Assembly: GCA_036417435.1 (NCBI GenBank)
Contig: CM070918.1
Span: 32,309,523-32,373,522 of the forward strand
From: Inia geoffrensis
Lineage: Eukaryota > Chordata > Mammalia > Artiodactyla > Iniidae
Direction: 5' to 3'
Length of the DNA: 64,000 nucleotides
How positions within the stretch are numbered: position 1 is the first letter of the stretch; every line of letters begins with the position of its first letter. Both the position numbers and the translations under genes were made by a program. This document shows, one piece after another, positions 9,885 through 20,694 of the stretch. A model generated the notes under the pieces. It saw nothing but the letters and a program-made list of their open reading frames with translations, was not told the DNA's origin and did no database searches.

Positions 9885-10186
9885 GATTTTCCCCATTACC
9901 ATCCGCATCACTCCAACCCTCATGGTTATCATTTTGGAAACGTGACCTGCCCCAGGGACAGAACTGATTGGTCCAGGAGTGAGACCTAGACAGACCAATA
10001 GAGCCCTTCTCTGGAACTTTCAGACTTGAGACACAGAGGGTGGCTGAAACTATAAGATGCATGTATCAATAACTAGTGGTGGGTGTGTTTTCTCCTATGT
10101 GGGAGAACCTCTGCTGTGAAAGAAAAAGAATGAACTCAGCACATGGAGAGAAGCAGAGACAAGAAATACTGAGGCTGTCTGACACC
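9885..10186 (+). mobile_element. Ancient LTR-like repeat A, copy 2, left part
   Basis: Shows the family-A landmarks ACAGAACTGATTGGTCCAGG and AGACCAATAGAGCCC, then runs into an L1 at about 10187. The right part resumes after the L1 at 11818 and includes TTCCCTTTTGACTTAAACTG and AATCAAGTTGGGTTCTGTC, matching copy 1. Confidence 0.55.
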
Positions 10187-10891
10187 AAAAACAAAGGCAA
10201 CAAAGCAAAAATAAACAAGGGGGACCACATCAAACTAAAACACTTCTGCATAGCAAAGGAAACCATCAACAAACTAAGAAGACAACCTGCTGAATGGGAA
10301 AAAATATTTGCAAATCGTATATCTGATAAGGGGCTAATATCCAAAATATATGAAGAATTCATGCAACTCAATAGCAAAATAACAATTTGCTTAAAAAATG
10401 GGCAGGGCATCTGAATAGACATTTTTCTAAAGAAGACATAGAGATGGCCAAACAGGTACATGAAAAGATGCTCAACATCACTAAGCATCAAGGAAATGCA
10501 AATCAAAACCACAACGAGATATCACCTCACACTAGTTAGAATGGCTATCGTCAAAAAGGCAGGAAATAAGTGTTGGCCAGGGTGTGGAGAAAAGGGAACC
10601 CTAGTACACTGTTGGTGGGAATGTAAATTGGTGTAGCCACTGTGAAAAACAAAATGGAGATTCCTCATCAAATTAAAACTAGAACTACCATATGATCCAG
10701 CAATCCTACTTCTATGTATTTATCCAAAGAAAATCATATCACTAACTCAAAAAGATATATGCCCTCCCGTGTTCATTGCAGCATTATTTACAATAGCCAA
10801 GATATGGAAAAACCTGTGTCCATCAATGGATGAATGAATAAAGAAAATGTGATATATATATGAATATTATTCAGCCATAAAAAAGAATGAA

Positions 10892-10937
10892 CTGAACTCT
10901 TCATAACATTGTAAATCAACAATACTTCAATTTTTTA
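10892..10937 (+). mobile_element. 46-bp L1 3'-end micro-insertion
   Basis: Within the older L1, ACATTGTAAATCAACAATAC plus TTCAATTTTTT matches only the last ~40 bases of a younger artiodactyl L1 3' UTR. It is bounded by a perfect 13-bp direct repeat AAAAAAGAATGAA at 10879-10891 and 10938-10950. This fits an extremely 5'-truncated retrotransposition. Confidence 0.75.
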
Positions 10938-11392
10938 AAAAAAGAATGAAATCCTGCCATTTGTGAAAACATGGGTGGACCTTGAGGGCATTATGCTAAG
11001 TGGAATAACTCAGACAGAGAAAGGCAACTACTGTATGGTCTCACTTGTATGTGGAATCTAAAACAAAACAACAAAACAACCCAGCTCACAGATACAGAGA
11101 ACAGATTGGGGATTGTGGGGATTGCCGGGGGGTGGGAGGGAGAGAAGGGGGCGGGTAGCAAAATGGGTGAAAGGAATCGAAAGGTACAAATTTCCAGCTA
11201 AAAAATAACTAAAGAAGTCACATGGATATGATGTACAGCATGGTGACTATAGTTAATAATACTGTAGTGCATATTTTAAAGTTGCTGAGAGAGGAACTCT
11301 TAGAAGCTCTCATCACAAGACAAACATGTTCTGTAACTATGTATGGTGATGGATGTTAACTAGACTTATTGTGGTGATAAGTTCAAAACATA

Positions 11393-11730
11393 CAGTCATC
11401 CCTGTATATCTGCGGGGGATTTGTTCCAGAATGCCCCTCACTTACCAAAATCCATGGGTGCTTAAGTCCCTTATATAAAATGGCATAGTATTTGCATGTC
11501 ACCTACGCACATCCTCCCATATACTTTAAATCATTTCCAGATTACTTATAATACCTAATACAATGTAAATAGTTGTAAATAGCATGTAAATGCTACGTAA
11601 ATAGTTGCTGGCATGTGGCAAATTCAAATTTGGTGTTTTGGAACTTTCTGGAATTTTTTTTCCTGACTATCTTAACCTGTGGTTTGTTGAATCCAAGGTT
11701 GTGGAACCCGTGGATACAGAGGGCTGACTG
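11393..11730 (+). mobile_element. MER2-type Tigger DNA transposon inside L1
   Basis: Terminal inverted repeats CAGTCATCCCTG at the left and AGGGCTGACTG at the right, flanked by the TA duplication typical of Tc1/mariner-Tigger elements (11391-11392 and 11731-11732). Internal landmarks are TATATCTGCGGGGGATTTGT and CACCTACGCACATCCTCCCA. Non-autonomous: no transposase. It splits the 3' UTR of the surrounding L1. Confidence 0.92.
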
Positions 11731-11817
11731 TATACAAATAGGGAATCATTATGTTGTATGCCTGAAATTGACTTAGTGTTGTATATCGATACCTTAATTT
11801 TAAAAGAAAAAAAAAGA

Positions 11818-11980
11818 AAGAAATATTGTGGCCGTATTTGAGCTCCGGGTTCCAGTTCTTCCTTAGGCCCAAATACAACTTGGTTTTAGGTTCTGAGAGA
11901 CAAGTATCTTTTACAAGAAATTCCCTTTTGACTTAAACTGAATCAAGTTGGGTTCTGTCTACTTTAATATATACAGTCTT
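11818..11980 (+). mobile_element. Ancient LTR-like repeat A, copy 2, right part
   Basis: Continuation of the family-A element after the L1 insertion. CCCTTTTGACTTAAACTGAA and TCAAGTTGGGTTCTGTC align with the right end of copy 1. Confidence 0.5.
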
Positions 11981-12600
11981 AATACAATAATGTTAGTAAA
12001 ATTTCAGTTTTCTAATTTATACTAGGCCGAGCCTAAATTCTGCATGTTCTAAGACAATGCCTCTCCTCCAGGGAGTATATTCATGGTTACTCCACAGATA
12101 GGGTGCTGGATTCCCCAGACACGAAACTAAACAAGGCCTTTATTTTTACCTTTTAGATGTTTCCAGAGGATGCCAAAATCATTGATTCATGTGATCAATT
12201 CAGCAAACAACCTGTTAATTAACGTTAAGAAAAGAAAGAACTTAGCCACAGTTGGTTCATTGAACTGGCCTTGTAGATAAGCTTCAAAACCACGTTGTTG
12301 AAACAAAGGTTAGCCTGAGTTACGACACATCCAGGACTTCACAGGATAAAGGTGGAGGGACTTCCGAGTTCTGGGGGCTGCTCTTCCTCTATGTTTCCCT
12401 CATTATCCAAAGCACTGAATGCAGCCACATCTCTTGGACTCTCTCCAGGAAGGCAGGGTGTCAGCCAACATCTCCCTTTCATCTGGGATCACGTCTACCA
12501 AAGCCCAGAAGAAGTTTGAGACAATTATAAAGCATCAAAGACGACACTGGATGTTTAGAGGAAACTTGGCATTTCAGGCCTCCTACCCATTTTTCCCATG
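11981..12600. other. Non-repetitive interval, nothing recognised
   Basis: No named repeat. A pyrimidine-AG followed by a short open stretch at 12145-12222 was considered as an exon and not accepted (see rejected list). Confidence 0.45.
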
Positions 12601-12609
12601 AAAATCAAT

Positions 12610-13170
12610 GGGAGTGTAACACAAATGAAAGGATGAGTATAATCGTCCTTTTCCTGTTGCAACAGATTGAAAAACAAAACTCAAACTGCCTTCGGCAAAA
12701 GGGGGAAAAAAGGAGCTCAAGTAACGGGAAATCTGAGGGGTTCGGCTGCATAAAGGCATGGACGCCCTCACCCCCACTCCCCCAGCCACTCCCTCCCCAG
12801 CTCCAGCGGAAGCTTCAGGATGTGGTTCCTCTCTCTCTCCCTCTCTCAGCCCTGCTTTTCCCCGGGCCTGCTTTACTCTTACTCAGATGCTCTTCACGTG
12901 ATGATTCCAGACATGCTCAAGTCAGCATCCTCAGAGCTCCAAATCCGGCCAAAAGGGAGTTCTCTTCTTTTCCCAGCTCTTCAACAAAAGCGCACAACTC
13001 AAATACCTGTGGACTGATTTGGGTCAGATGTGCATCCCAAATCATTGTGGGGAAGGGGGGCTGGACTGAGGTGAGCCAGGTGCCCCCCCCCCACAAAATC
13101 GGAGTTGTACTGAAGGGTAGGAGTGACTTTGGGGTCAGCAAAAGCAACAGGTGACCACTGCCATAGTCTC
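12610..13170 (+). repeat. Ancient dispersed repeat, family not named
   Basis: GGATGAGTATAATCGTCCTT, TGTTGCAACAGATTGAAAAA, GGAAATCTGAGGGGTTCGGC and AAAGCAACAGGTGACCACTG resemble a mammal-wide interspersed repeat I have seen before but cannot assign. The 173-residue open frame at 12633-13154 lies wholly inside it, with low-complexity Pro/Ser/Leu composition, and is not treated as a gene. Confidence 0.4.
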
Positions 13171-13724
13171 GCCTGGCTCCAGGCTCCGTGGCACTCCTTC
13201 TTCACACCTGGAGCCACTTGACCTACATTTTCAAGCTCAACTGACCACAGGCTGACTTCTGGCATAGGGGATCTGAGAAGCTTCAAGCTATCGCCCCAAA
13301 ACTCGGCCTCAAGTCACTTTTGCTGGTTTTCCAGCTCTGACCCAGCTTTATATCCCAGGATTCTCTTCTCGTCCCCTAGGCCTTCTTATCTTGGCCAGCT
13401 GCCTTAGGTATCTCCATTAACATGGAATGACCCAGACTTGGTTTTGCTAATTTTGTCCCAGAAACTGGCTTGGAACCCCAGTTCCGTCTCGGGCCATGTG
13501 TGGACAGACTTCATGATGGCAACATGGATGTTAGTGTATTATGTATTTCCCAATTATCCATCATCATGTACCACTTGCCTGTTGAAACTCCTCCCATCTC
13601 TTGTTATTTCCTGCTGAATCCTCAAAGTGTGTCCCTAATCCAGAATATCGTTTGTCCTCCATTGGATAAAGTCTGCTTGCTGGGCAGGAATTTTTTCAAT
13701 TATTCAAGGCTATGTCTAATGTTA
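13171..13724. other. Non-repetitive interval, nothing recognised
   Basis: No repeat, RNA gene or exon that I can support. Confidence 0.45.
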
Positions 13725-13738
13725 AAAAATAATGCCTG

Positions 13739-13968
13739 GGGGCTTCCCTGGTGGCGCAGTGGTTGAGAGTCTGCCTGCCGATGCAGGGGACACGGGTTCG
13801 TGGCCCGGTCCGGGAAGATCCCACATGCCACGGAGTGGCTGGGCCCGTGAGCCATGGCCGCTGGGCCTGCGCGTCCGGAGCCTGTGCTCCACAGCGGGAG
13901 AGGCCACAGCAGTGAGAGGCCCGCGTACCGCAAAAAAAAAAAACCAAAAAAACCCCAAACAAACAAAC
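13739..13968 (+). mobile_element. Cetacean-type CHR SINE, copy 1
   Basis: A tRNA-derived SINE with an A box TGGCGCAGTGG and a degenerate B box (GGTTCGTGGCC), a GC-rich body (GGGCCCGTGAGCCATGGCCG), GAGGCCCGCGTACCGC and an A-rich tail containing C interruptions. A perfect 14-bp target duplication AAAAATAATGCCTG lies at 13725-13738 and 13969-13982. Open frames here on both strands are SINE-derived. Confidence 0.97.
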
Positions 13969-14149
13969 AAAAATAATGCCTGTTTCTAGGGGGCATTTTT
14001 ATATTTGCTACCAGCAGCCATCTCCCTTTTCTACAGTACTCTAATTATCCTCTTGGGAGCCTATCCAGTGTCCATCCATGGCTTGTTTGGCCTCAGATTC
14101 ACTCCTCTCTTTCCCTTGCTCTATTCTGTATTTCAGGATTGCTGATTCC

Positions 14150-14590
14150 TACAAACTGCATTTCCTAAGCCCCAGTCAGATGTTTTCCAAGAGAATTAAC
14201 CAATGAGGGGCGATGGCAAGAGACTGGAGGGTAGGAGAAAGGGAGATGCCATAGTATTTCTCTCCCTCCATCTCTGCCTTGGGTGATGTGTCCAGCAGTG
14301 GGAGTATCTTCTCCATGGCTTCAGCTCCTACCAGGCAGGCTCTGCTGTAGCTCCTGCTTCCACCAGGTAGACCTGGCCCCAGGGCTCTGGGAATTTGCTT
14401 CCTTCCTTCCTTTGTCCCTCCAGCCAAGCTGCGGTAGCAACATCCTGCTGTTGTTAAATCTCAGGATTACTCCACCATTCCCACCTGGCTTCTCTGCTCT
14501 GCCATAACTTGTGTAACCAGTCGCCTGCATTAAGTCACCTCTGCTTTAAATATTCAAAGTAGTTTCAGCATTCCTAGTTGGACCCTGTTT
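14150..14590 (+). repeat. Ancient LTR-like repeat B, family not named
   Basis: GGCAGGCTCTGCTGTAGCTC, CCCAGGGCTCTGGGAATTTG, CTTTGTCCCTCCAGCCAAGC, and ACTTGTGTAACCAGTCGCCT resemble an old mammal-wide repeat ending in a TTTGTAAATAGTCCC-type segment. The assignment is tentative. Confidence 0.4.
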
Positions 14591-14629
14591 GATCCCACTC
14601 TTTCCCCCATTCTCAGTCCATTTGATTCT

Positions 14630-15010
14630 AGTGACGCTGACTCCACCCCCAGCTGTAAAGGTGGGCAGGTGACCATGTGACTTAGACCTGGCCAATCAGA
14701 ACATCTCATCCCCCTGGCCACAGCGACTGGTTCAGGAATTTGCATAGGGCACACTCAGAGCCAATGATAAATGTTATCAGGAATTATGCTGGGACTGCTG
14801 GGAAAGAGATAGATTCTCCTTATTCTCTTGGACTTCCAGGTGTAAAGATATAAGCCCATATCTACCATCAGTCATCTTGCCAGTCTAGGAAGAGAGTCCT
14901 GGCTGAGAATGAAGTTGATATGGGTAACAGCAGAGCTGAGAGATAGAGGGAGGAAAAATGAGTCTTGATAATATCTGCTGTCTGATACCATGAGCCCCTA
15001 GAGCCTGAAG
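14630..15010 (+). mobile_element. Ancient LTR-like repeat A, copy 3
   Basis: CTGGCCAATCAGAACATCTC, CCCCTGGCCACAGCGACTGG, GGGACTGCTGGGAAAGAGAT and CCTGGCTGAGAATGAAG match the left and middle of family A. The right end with AATAAA is not seen, so this copy is 3'-truncated or decayed. Confidence 0.55.
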
Positions 15011-15045
15011 ACAAAAGAAACTGCCTTATGAAGAAGTGGAAGAAA

Positions 15046-15090
15046 AAGCTATATCTATCTATATCTATATCTATCTACCTACCCACACAT
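15046..15090. repeat. (ATCT)n simple repeat
   Basis: Imperfect tandem of TATC/TATCTA units (CTATATCTATCTATATCTAT and onward). Confidence 0.85.
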
Positions 15091-16609
15091 AGTTTTTTAA
15101 AATAGCTGAAAAGCCCAGTCCAAAGGCTAAATCCAAGGTCTCACGTAATATGATCAGGACAAGGTCTTCCCTCTTCCCCCACCTTTTCGTTGGTTCTGCT
15201 TAATTATGTGCCCACTCTAAACCACTGTGGCTGAGGATATATAATATTTCATTGCCGGTCCTGGCCATGGGTCTACCCCTAGAAGCACAGGAGAGGAAGG
15301 GGTCAGCCCCAATCAAACTACATGGAGAGAATTGGGGGAGAAGTGGTTTCCTGAAAGTGTGTGCAATGTTGTAATTTCCAAACAAGCAGGAGGCAGTTAA
15401 CAGTCCCTGACCTGGTCCAGAGCTCCCATTTGTAGATCGGAAAACTAAAGACTGGAGAAGAGATATGACATGCCCCAGGCCGCACAGCCCAAAATCACTT
15501 TTCTATGTCCGGTGTCATGGTTGCTGGAGACCTCATTAGCCTCCTTCCACGACAATTCACCAGAAATACTGTCCATGAGCTTCAAACAACACTCAGAATA
15601 TTTCCAAACTTTTTTAGTTCATGGCACCCTTGAAATCTCAGGAATTGTTCCCAGTGCCTCTACGCCAAAAGAAATATGTAACAGCTCCAAATATTTGGTA
15701 GTTAGGCTCAATTAACTAAGTATTTCTATTCTAACGACTTAGTAACCATTTAAAAAAATACAAATAAGTTTAAAGAAAAAATAAATTTTAATTTCATTCT
15801 AGTTAATGGGAGGCAGGTACCCACCCATTAGACACCGTACAACTTCTCAAACCTTGGAATCAGATTGGATACCACTACCCTTACTTCCTATTCCACATTG
15901 ATGTTGACACACTTCTTGCTTTTGATCAGAGTAACTGTCAAAATAAAAGAAAGAAAAAAGAAAAACAGCTTCACGAAGATACATCATAGAAAGAAATGTA
16001 GTTGAACTAATATTCACTACCTCAAGCTAGTAGTTTATATAGTGTCCAACAGCTGCTGACTATCACTGGTTTCCTTCAAAAGTTGTTAAAAATCCTGTGG
16101 TGCCACTATGAGTTAGCTGCAGTGCTTCGATACCCCTTGACAGATGGTTCAGGAACCGCAGCCTTAAGACAAAGGCCTATGGCCTGCCCCCAGGGGTAGC
16201 ACCTTGAGCCGCAGAAGGGAGGCATGGAGGAGAATGAGGGTGCTGCTGGCAGTTAGCCAGATTAGAGGAAATCCCTTGCCGTCTGAGCAGAAGAGGCATT
16301 ACCCCTAAACTCCTTGCTCATCGGAGAAAAATGGCAAAGCCACCCCTAATTCTAAGGAATCAGCATAACCACCTTTGGCGTCCTTCTAGGGGCAGTGGGA
16401 CCACCATCACCGCCCCCAAAAACCACTTGTGGCAGTATTTATTGCATTTCAGAGGTTTGCTTCTTCATGATTTAGCTCCTATTTCCTTTTGCATCTCTGA
16501 CCGTTAATCTCATGACAAACTTGCGCAATAAATTCCTTCAGAAACTGATGCAAAAATTCTTTTCAAAGTCATATAGTTCCCCTAAAATGAACATGAGTGC
16601 TGCTTACTG
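15091..16609. other. 1.5-kb mostly non-repetitive interval
   Basis: Contains only a short antisense MIR core at about 15415-15500 (AGATCGGAAAACTAAAGACT, CCCAGGCCGCACAGCCC). The rest has no recognisable repeat, exon or RNA gene. Confidence 0.45.
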
Positions 16610-16725
16610 ACCTGAAAGTAGAGAGATCCGTGCTTTGAACATGGCTCTGCCATCCCCTTGCAGTGTGATGCTGACACACACACACATACAAGCCCCATTT
16701 TTCTTATTTCTTAAAAAATAAGGAA
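16610..16725 (+). repeat. MIR SINE fragment
   Basis: Forward MIR, diverged: CATGGCTCTGCCATCCCCTT, a short CACACACA run, and a CATTTTTCTTATTTCTTAAA tail, where a SINE then inserted. Confidence 0.5.
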
Positions 16726-16726
16726 C

Positions 16727-16832
16727 TTCCCTGGTGGTCCAGTGGTTAAGACTCTATGCTTCCAATGCTGGGTTTGCGGGTTCAATCCCTAGTCGGGCAC
16801 CAGGATCCCACACGCTGGGTGGCACGGCCACA
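16727..16832 (+). mobile_element. Older short tRNA-derived SINE (CHR-1/Bov-tA-like)
   Basis: ACTTCCCTGGTGGTCCAGTG, GGGTTTGCGGGTTCAATCCC (B box GGTTCAATCCC) and GGGTGGCACGGCCACATAAA. Shorter than the CHR copies with the GC-rich body: about 105 bp, ending in an AAATAAATAAA tail. The surrounding TTAAAAAATAA and TTTAAAATAAA may be a diverged target duplication. Confidence 0.88.
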
Positions 16833-17219
16833 TAAATAAATAAATTGGCTTTAAAATAAATGAAGTGGGGGTAGACTTTGAGATTTTACCAACCCTTAGA
16901 TTTTTTAATGCTTTGGATATCAGCCTATGATTGCCAAGGTTTAATTTTACCAAAGACAAACCAAGAGCCACTGCCATCTACTATCACCGTTACTTTATAA
17001 TATAAAGGTTATTTTAGCATTAAAAAAAGGAGAAAGAAAATATCCCCCAATAATCTCCATTTTTAAAGCTTATTTCTTTTACTTTTTTAGGAAAACTCAT
17101 TGTTTGTCCTTTTTTCCATTTTGCTTCAGACTGGTGAAAATTTCATCATAGATCAGCACAAGCTTCGAAGGCGTATTTGCACGTCTGAGGCATCCCTCCC
17201 ATCTTTGACTTTTTAGATG

Positions 17220-17345
17220 TTCACTGCAACAACTTAACTTTCTGAGCCTCAGTATCTCCATCTGACAAATGGGCACAGAGAAACCAACTTTACTTCCCAG
17301 GGTTTTTATGAATGTGAAGTGAAAAAGTGGTTGTAGTAGTGCTTT
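17220..17345 (+). repeat. MIR SINE fragment
   Basis: ACTTTCTGAGCCTCAGTATC, CCATCTGACAAATGGGCACA and CAGGGTTTTTATGAATGTGA follow the MIR 3' half in order. Confidence 0.75.
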
Positions 17346-19275
17346 AAAAAAAAAAAAAATTAAGGTACCATTCCTACCACCATCTTTTAAAATCCTTTAT
17401 GTTCCATTCAGCATCAAGACTGCAATTATGGATCTCCCAACTTTTTCTCTAACTCTCCAGCCTTGGCTGGTTTAATTTAGGCACTGAACATTAGTTTAAC
17501 AAAGTGCTTTCATGTTTATTATATTGGATTAGCAAATTATAAGCTATCATTTGAGGCTTTCAAGAACACCCAGACAAACAGTCTGCACATAGGGAACCCT
17601 CATATAGTCACCATATGGGCTTCATTTATTAAAGCTTTGGACCCCGAGCGTGGGGAGAGCCAACCTCTTTGCAGAGAGACTCCTGAGGACTGGTTGCTAG
17701 GAAGCTACAAAAGCTAGTGTTTCTAATGAGATTTAAAGTATCATAAATTATATATTATTTTCTGCACTTAGGACATTCATAGCTCTTTGGCTTATTTTGT
17801 ATTTCATTTTGCACTGGTGACATATAATCCTTTACATATAAAATGGCTTGCATAAGAATTCCCTCAGAAATCAGAGCAAAATTACATTTCAAAATTATTT
17901 TTTTTTTTCCTCTCTAAAATAAAAGTTCACATTTCTTTGTCTCCTTCTGTGTGTCCAGGGCAGGCAATTGCTAAGAATTTATTCTCTCCAGCTTAAAAAA
18001 AATTAATCCCAGCCTTTACCAATAATAATTACTCAAGTGAACACTGTAAGTTGAGTCTGGAGCTGCTGTTAGTAAGAATTCTCATAATTCCATTTTCTGA
18101 TGAGAGTTAATGTGGGTTCTGCGGGTTTAATTCCACAGATAATTACGGAGGCAATATTTAAAAAGCCTGTTTAGTTGGTACCCTTCCTCAACTCCCTTCA
18201 GTGTTCAACATTAAATAAAGAGCCATTCCACAAAAGAAATTCAAAAACTATTTGGTCTAACTGCCCATCTTTAAGGAGGAGAGTCATTATGCAAATATGG
18301 TACCCAGAATTGGCTGGTGGAGGCCAGTTCTGTCCGATCTGCATAATAAAATGCGGCCCCTGGTCTGTTTCAAAGGGCCAGGGGCGTATTTCTGCAGAGA
18401 GTGGACACCCATAGAACAAATTAAGTGAGTGGTTTTCGATTAAGAAGTTGTTTTGATCAGGAACATTTGCGAAATGAGATTTTTAACATCTTTGGAAAGC
18501 AACGGTCCCTGAGAAAGACGTGTTTTCTTTTTTGCTTCCCCTTTGTAACTTGTCTTTTTCTCCATCACAAGCTTCTCACATTAGGCAGCTTTCAGGGACA
18601 TCTCTGTGATTTAATTTAGCAAGCTCTATTTTTCACTTTTAACAAAAACCAAGGGCTCTAGCAAGGTACAATTAATTCCAGCAAAAGTTTAGGAACAAGT
18701 GTAAGTCGAGACATGGAGAAATCTGGGAGGCATGGATATGGCCATCAACAGTTGGATGCAGGACTATGGAGCCCAGGCCTTCTTGGAATGTTGAAAGTCA
18801 TCTTTGTCTTGCCTTCACAGTAGCCGGTTTACACACTACTCCCCATTGTCTTCCCCCCAATTCCAGTGTAGGGGCATTTGACAGATCAGGCTCTATCTGC
18901 TTCAGGGTCCTGATCTCCACCTTTGATTGCTTGATTTCTGGACTCAGCTTATCCCTCACTTGGTTAGTAGCTGACCAATCAGAAATCTGGGCTTCACGCA
19001 GCATCCTGGCCCCCTGTTCCTTCTGCTCTGCGTTATGCCAAAATATCCTTTTCCAATTGCATTCAAATGCAACTGTTCATAGACTTGTCAACTTACGAAC
19101 TATGTCCTTTAGCTGTGATTTCAAGAAAACCAGGAGAGGGTAGAAGGATGACATGGAAGGCTGGAACAAGTGGCAAAATGGAAAAAATAAGAAATCGTTG
19201 GCAGATTGAAAAGAGCAACGGAAATAGAAAAAACAAGTCCGAAAAGATATATATAAACCAGAATCATTAGGGTAG
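17346..19275. other. 1.9-kb non-repetitive AT-rich interval (candidate conserved non-coding DNA)
   Basis: No recognisable repeat. Dense TAAT/ATTA homeodomain-type cores (for example CAATAATAATTACTC near 18020 and CAGATAATTACGG near 18136), an ATGCAAAT octamer at 18290, and a strong hairpin at 18349-18389. This composition is typical of developmental enhancers, but conservation cannot be tested here. Confidence 0.35.
18349..18389. other. Stem-loop (inverted repeat)
   Basis: GCCCCTGG (18356-18363) pairs with CCAGGGGC (18378-18385) around a 14-nt loop. Flanking AATGCG and GTATT extend the stem with a bulge. It lies in non-repeat DNA. Function unknown; chance is possible. Confidence 0.45.
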
Positions 19276-19400
19276 CTATATGTGAGTTTTGAAGGTTGAT
19301 TTATATTTTCTTTTTTTGGTCTACTTGTCTTTTCTACATTTTCTACAATAATCATGCATTACCATCACAAATATTTTAAATATTTTTTTAAGCACGTACT
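19276..19400 (+). repeat. Possible old L1 3' end (low confidence)
   Basis: TTTTCTACAATAATCATGCA and surrounding sequence resemble the 3' end of old L1 families (TTTCTACAATAA then CATGTATTAC). No tail or target duplication was seen. Confidence 0.3.
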
Positions 19401-19734
19401 GATTTCCCATGTTGATATGGGCCAAGTGAAGCCTTCAGGTGTGGCTGCTTGAGCTTGGACCCTCTTGGGCTTCAGCTTCCTAATTTGAAAAGGAAGAATC
19501 TTATTCTGAAGGTCTCTTCTGGGGCTCATGTGTTGAGTCATCTATGAATACCTGTTTCATCCTAAGGATAAAATAAAAATAAAGAAGCAAAAGGATAACG
19601 AGGCAAGATAAATCTTATTCCTACAACTCAGCAATATTCAAGCTCTAAGAGTGCTTGGAGATCTTCCAAAATGTTCCTGTGTAAGAATTATTTGAGAAGA
19701 ACTATTCCACTAAGCAGAAAAATGGTTGAGAACC

Positions 19735-19865
19735 TCTGATCTATTTTAATGCCTTAGATAAGAAATAAGTGGCTCAAGGGTGACTTGAGCCTACTTCAAG
19801 CTAGAAGCAGGCAGCGCTAGGACTGGAACTTTGATGGCTTCGATCTGTCTAGGGCGTCTTCTACC
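19735..19865 (-). repeat. MIR SINE fragment
   Basis: Weak antisense MIR: AAGTGGCTCAAGGGTGACTT, AGGCAGCGCTAGGACTGGAA. Confidence 0.5.
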
Positions 19866-20266
19866 AAATTATGTGCTTTCTTGAATTTGTGATGTTCCCC
19901 TATTTGACCCCTGAATAGGGTGACTATTCATTGCAGTTTGCCTCGGATCGTCCAGGTGTACAGCTGTTGTCCCAGTGAAATTATTAATAGCATCCCTTTT
20001 GCTCTCAAAAACGTCTTGAATTAGACAATAAATTTTATGGTCATGTCACTCACCCCTTAGCCCTCTCTCAGCCTGGCAGCATGACACAGCTTGACCTGGG
20101 TTCCCTCCTTGACATCTATCTTCATCAGAGAAAGGACTGACCCTAATATCTCAGAGTCCATCTTCATTCATGGGTCATCTTATGGTCTGGATGACAAAAG
20201 AGATCCCAGGAGACATAGACTGGGGTTTGGTCTCTTAGCTCAGGAACCAAACTCTTCAACAAATCA
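19866..20266. other. Non-repetitive interval, nothing recognised
   Basis: No repeat or gene signal that I can support. Confidence 0.45.
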
Positions 20267-20538
20267 TAAGGGGAGGCGGGATGAATTGGGAGATTGGTAT
20301 TGACATATATACACTATTGATACTATGTATAAAATAGATAACTAATGAGAACCGACTGTATAACACAGGTTACTCTACTCAGTGCTCTGTAGTGACCTAA
20401 ATGGGAAGGAAATCCAAAAAAGAGGGGATATATTATACGTATACCTGATTCACTTTGCTGTACAGTAGAAACAAACCCAACACTGTAAAGCAACTATACT
20501 CCAATAATAATTTAAAAACAAACAAACAAGCAAAAAAA
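20267..20538 (+). mobile_element. L1 3' end (3'-UTR type 1), 5'-truncated
   Basis: GATGAATTGGGAGATTGGTA, TGTATAAAATAGATAACTAA, GTGACCTAAATGGGAAGGAA and AGCAACTATACTCCAATAAT, ending in a mixed A-rich tail with AAAC units. No ORF2 sequence is included. Confidence 0.9.
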
Positions 20539-20694
20539 AAACATCATGAAACACCATGCAAAGAGAGAGGCCAGACCTGCTTAAAAGGAGACCACCATAT
20601 CCACATGGGGCAACAGCCCCTTTCTTTCTAAAAGGAAGAATATTGTATGTAAAATGTCCCATATCCCCACTAGGGATATGAGTCTTGTCCAATC

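Larger units (their letters stand above)
10187..11815 (+). mobile_element. Older L1 (L1MA/MB-like): ORF2 tail plus 3' UTR
   Basis: Starts with ACACCAAAAACAAAGGCAAC (ORF2 C-terminal part), passes through GTTGGTGGGAATGTAAATTG, ACAGATACAGAGAACAGATT and the old-L1 3' UTR GACTTATTGTGGTGATAAGT, and ends in A-rich sequence after ATTGACTTAGTGTTGTATAT. It is broken by frameshifts. It holds a 46-bp L1 micro-insertion and a MER2-type Tigger. Possible diverged target duplication: AGAAATACTGAGGC near 10170 and AGAAATATTGTGGC near 11818. Confidence 0.85.

Noticed and set aside
12145..12222. Polypyrimidine-AG followed by a 21-codon open stretch starting with ATG, resembling an exon start
   Set aside because: No downstream splice donor in a sensible frame, no recognisable protein similarity, and the open stretch ends quickly. 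Chance.
12633..13154. 173-residue open frame
   Set aside because: Low-complexity Pro/Ser/Leu composition inside what appears to be an ancient dispersed repeat; a long antisense frame in the same place argues against coding.
13752..13805. tRNA-like A and B boxes
   Set aside because: They belong to the tRNA-derived head of a SINE. No complete cloverleaf or mature tRNA 3' end is present.
20267..20550. Target-site duplication of the L1 at 20267
   Set aside because: AAATCATAAG before and ACATCATGAA after are only loosely similar; not strong enough to claim.
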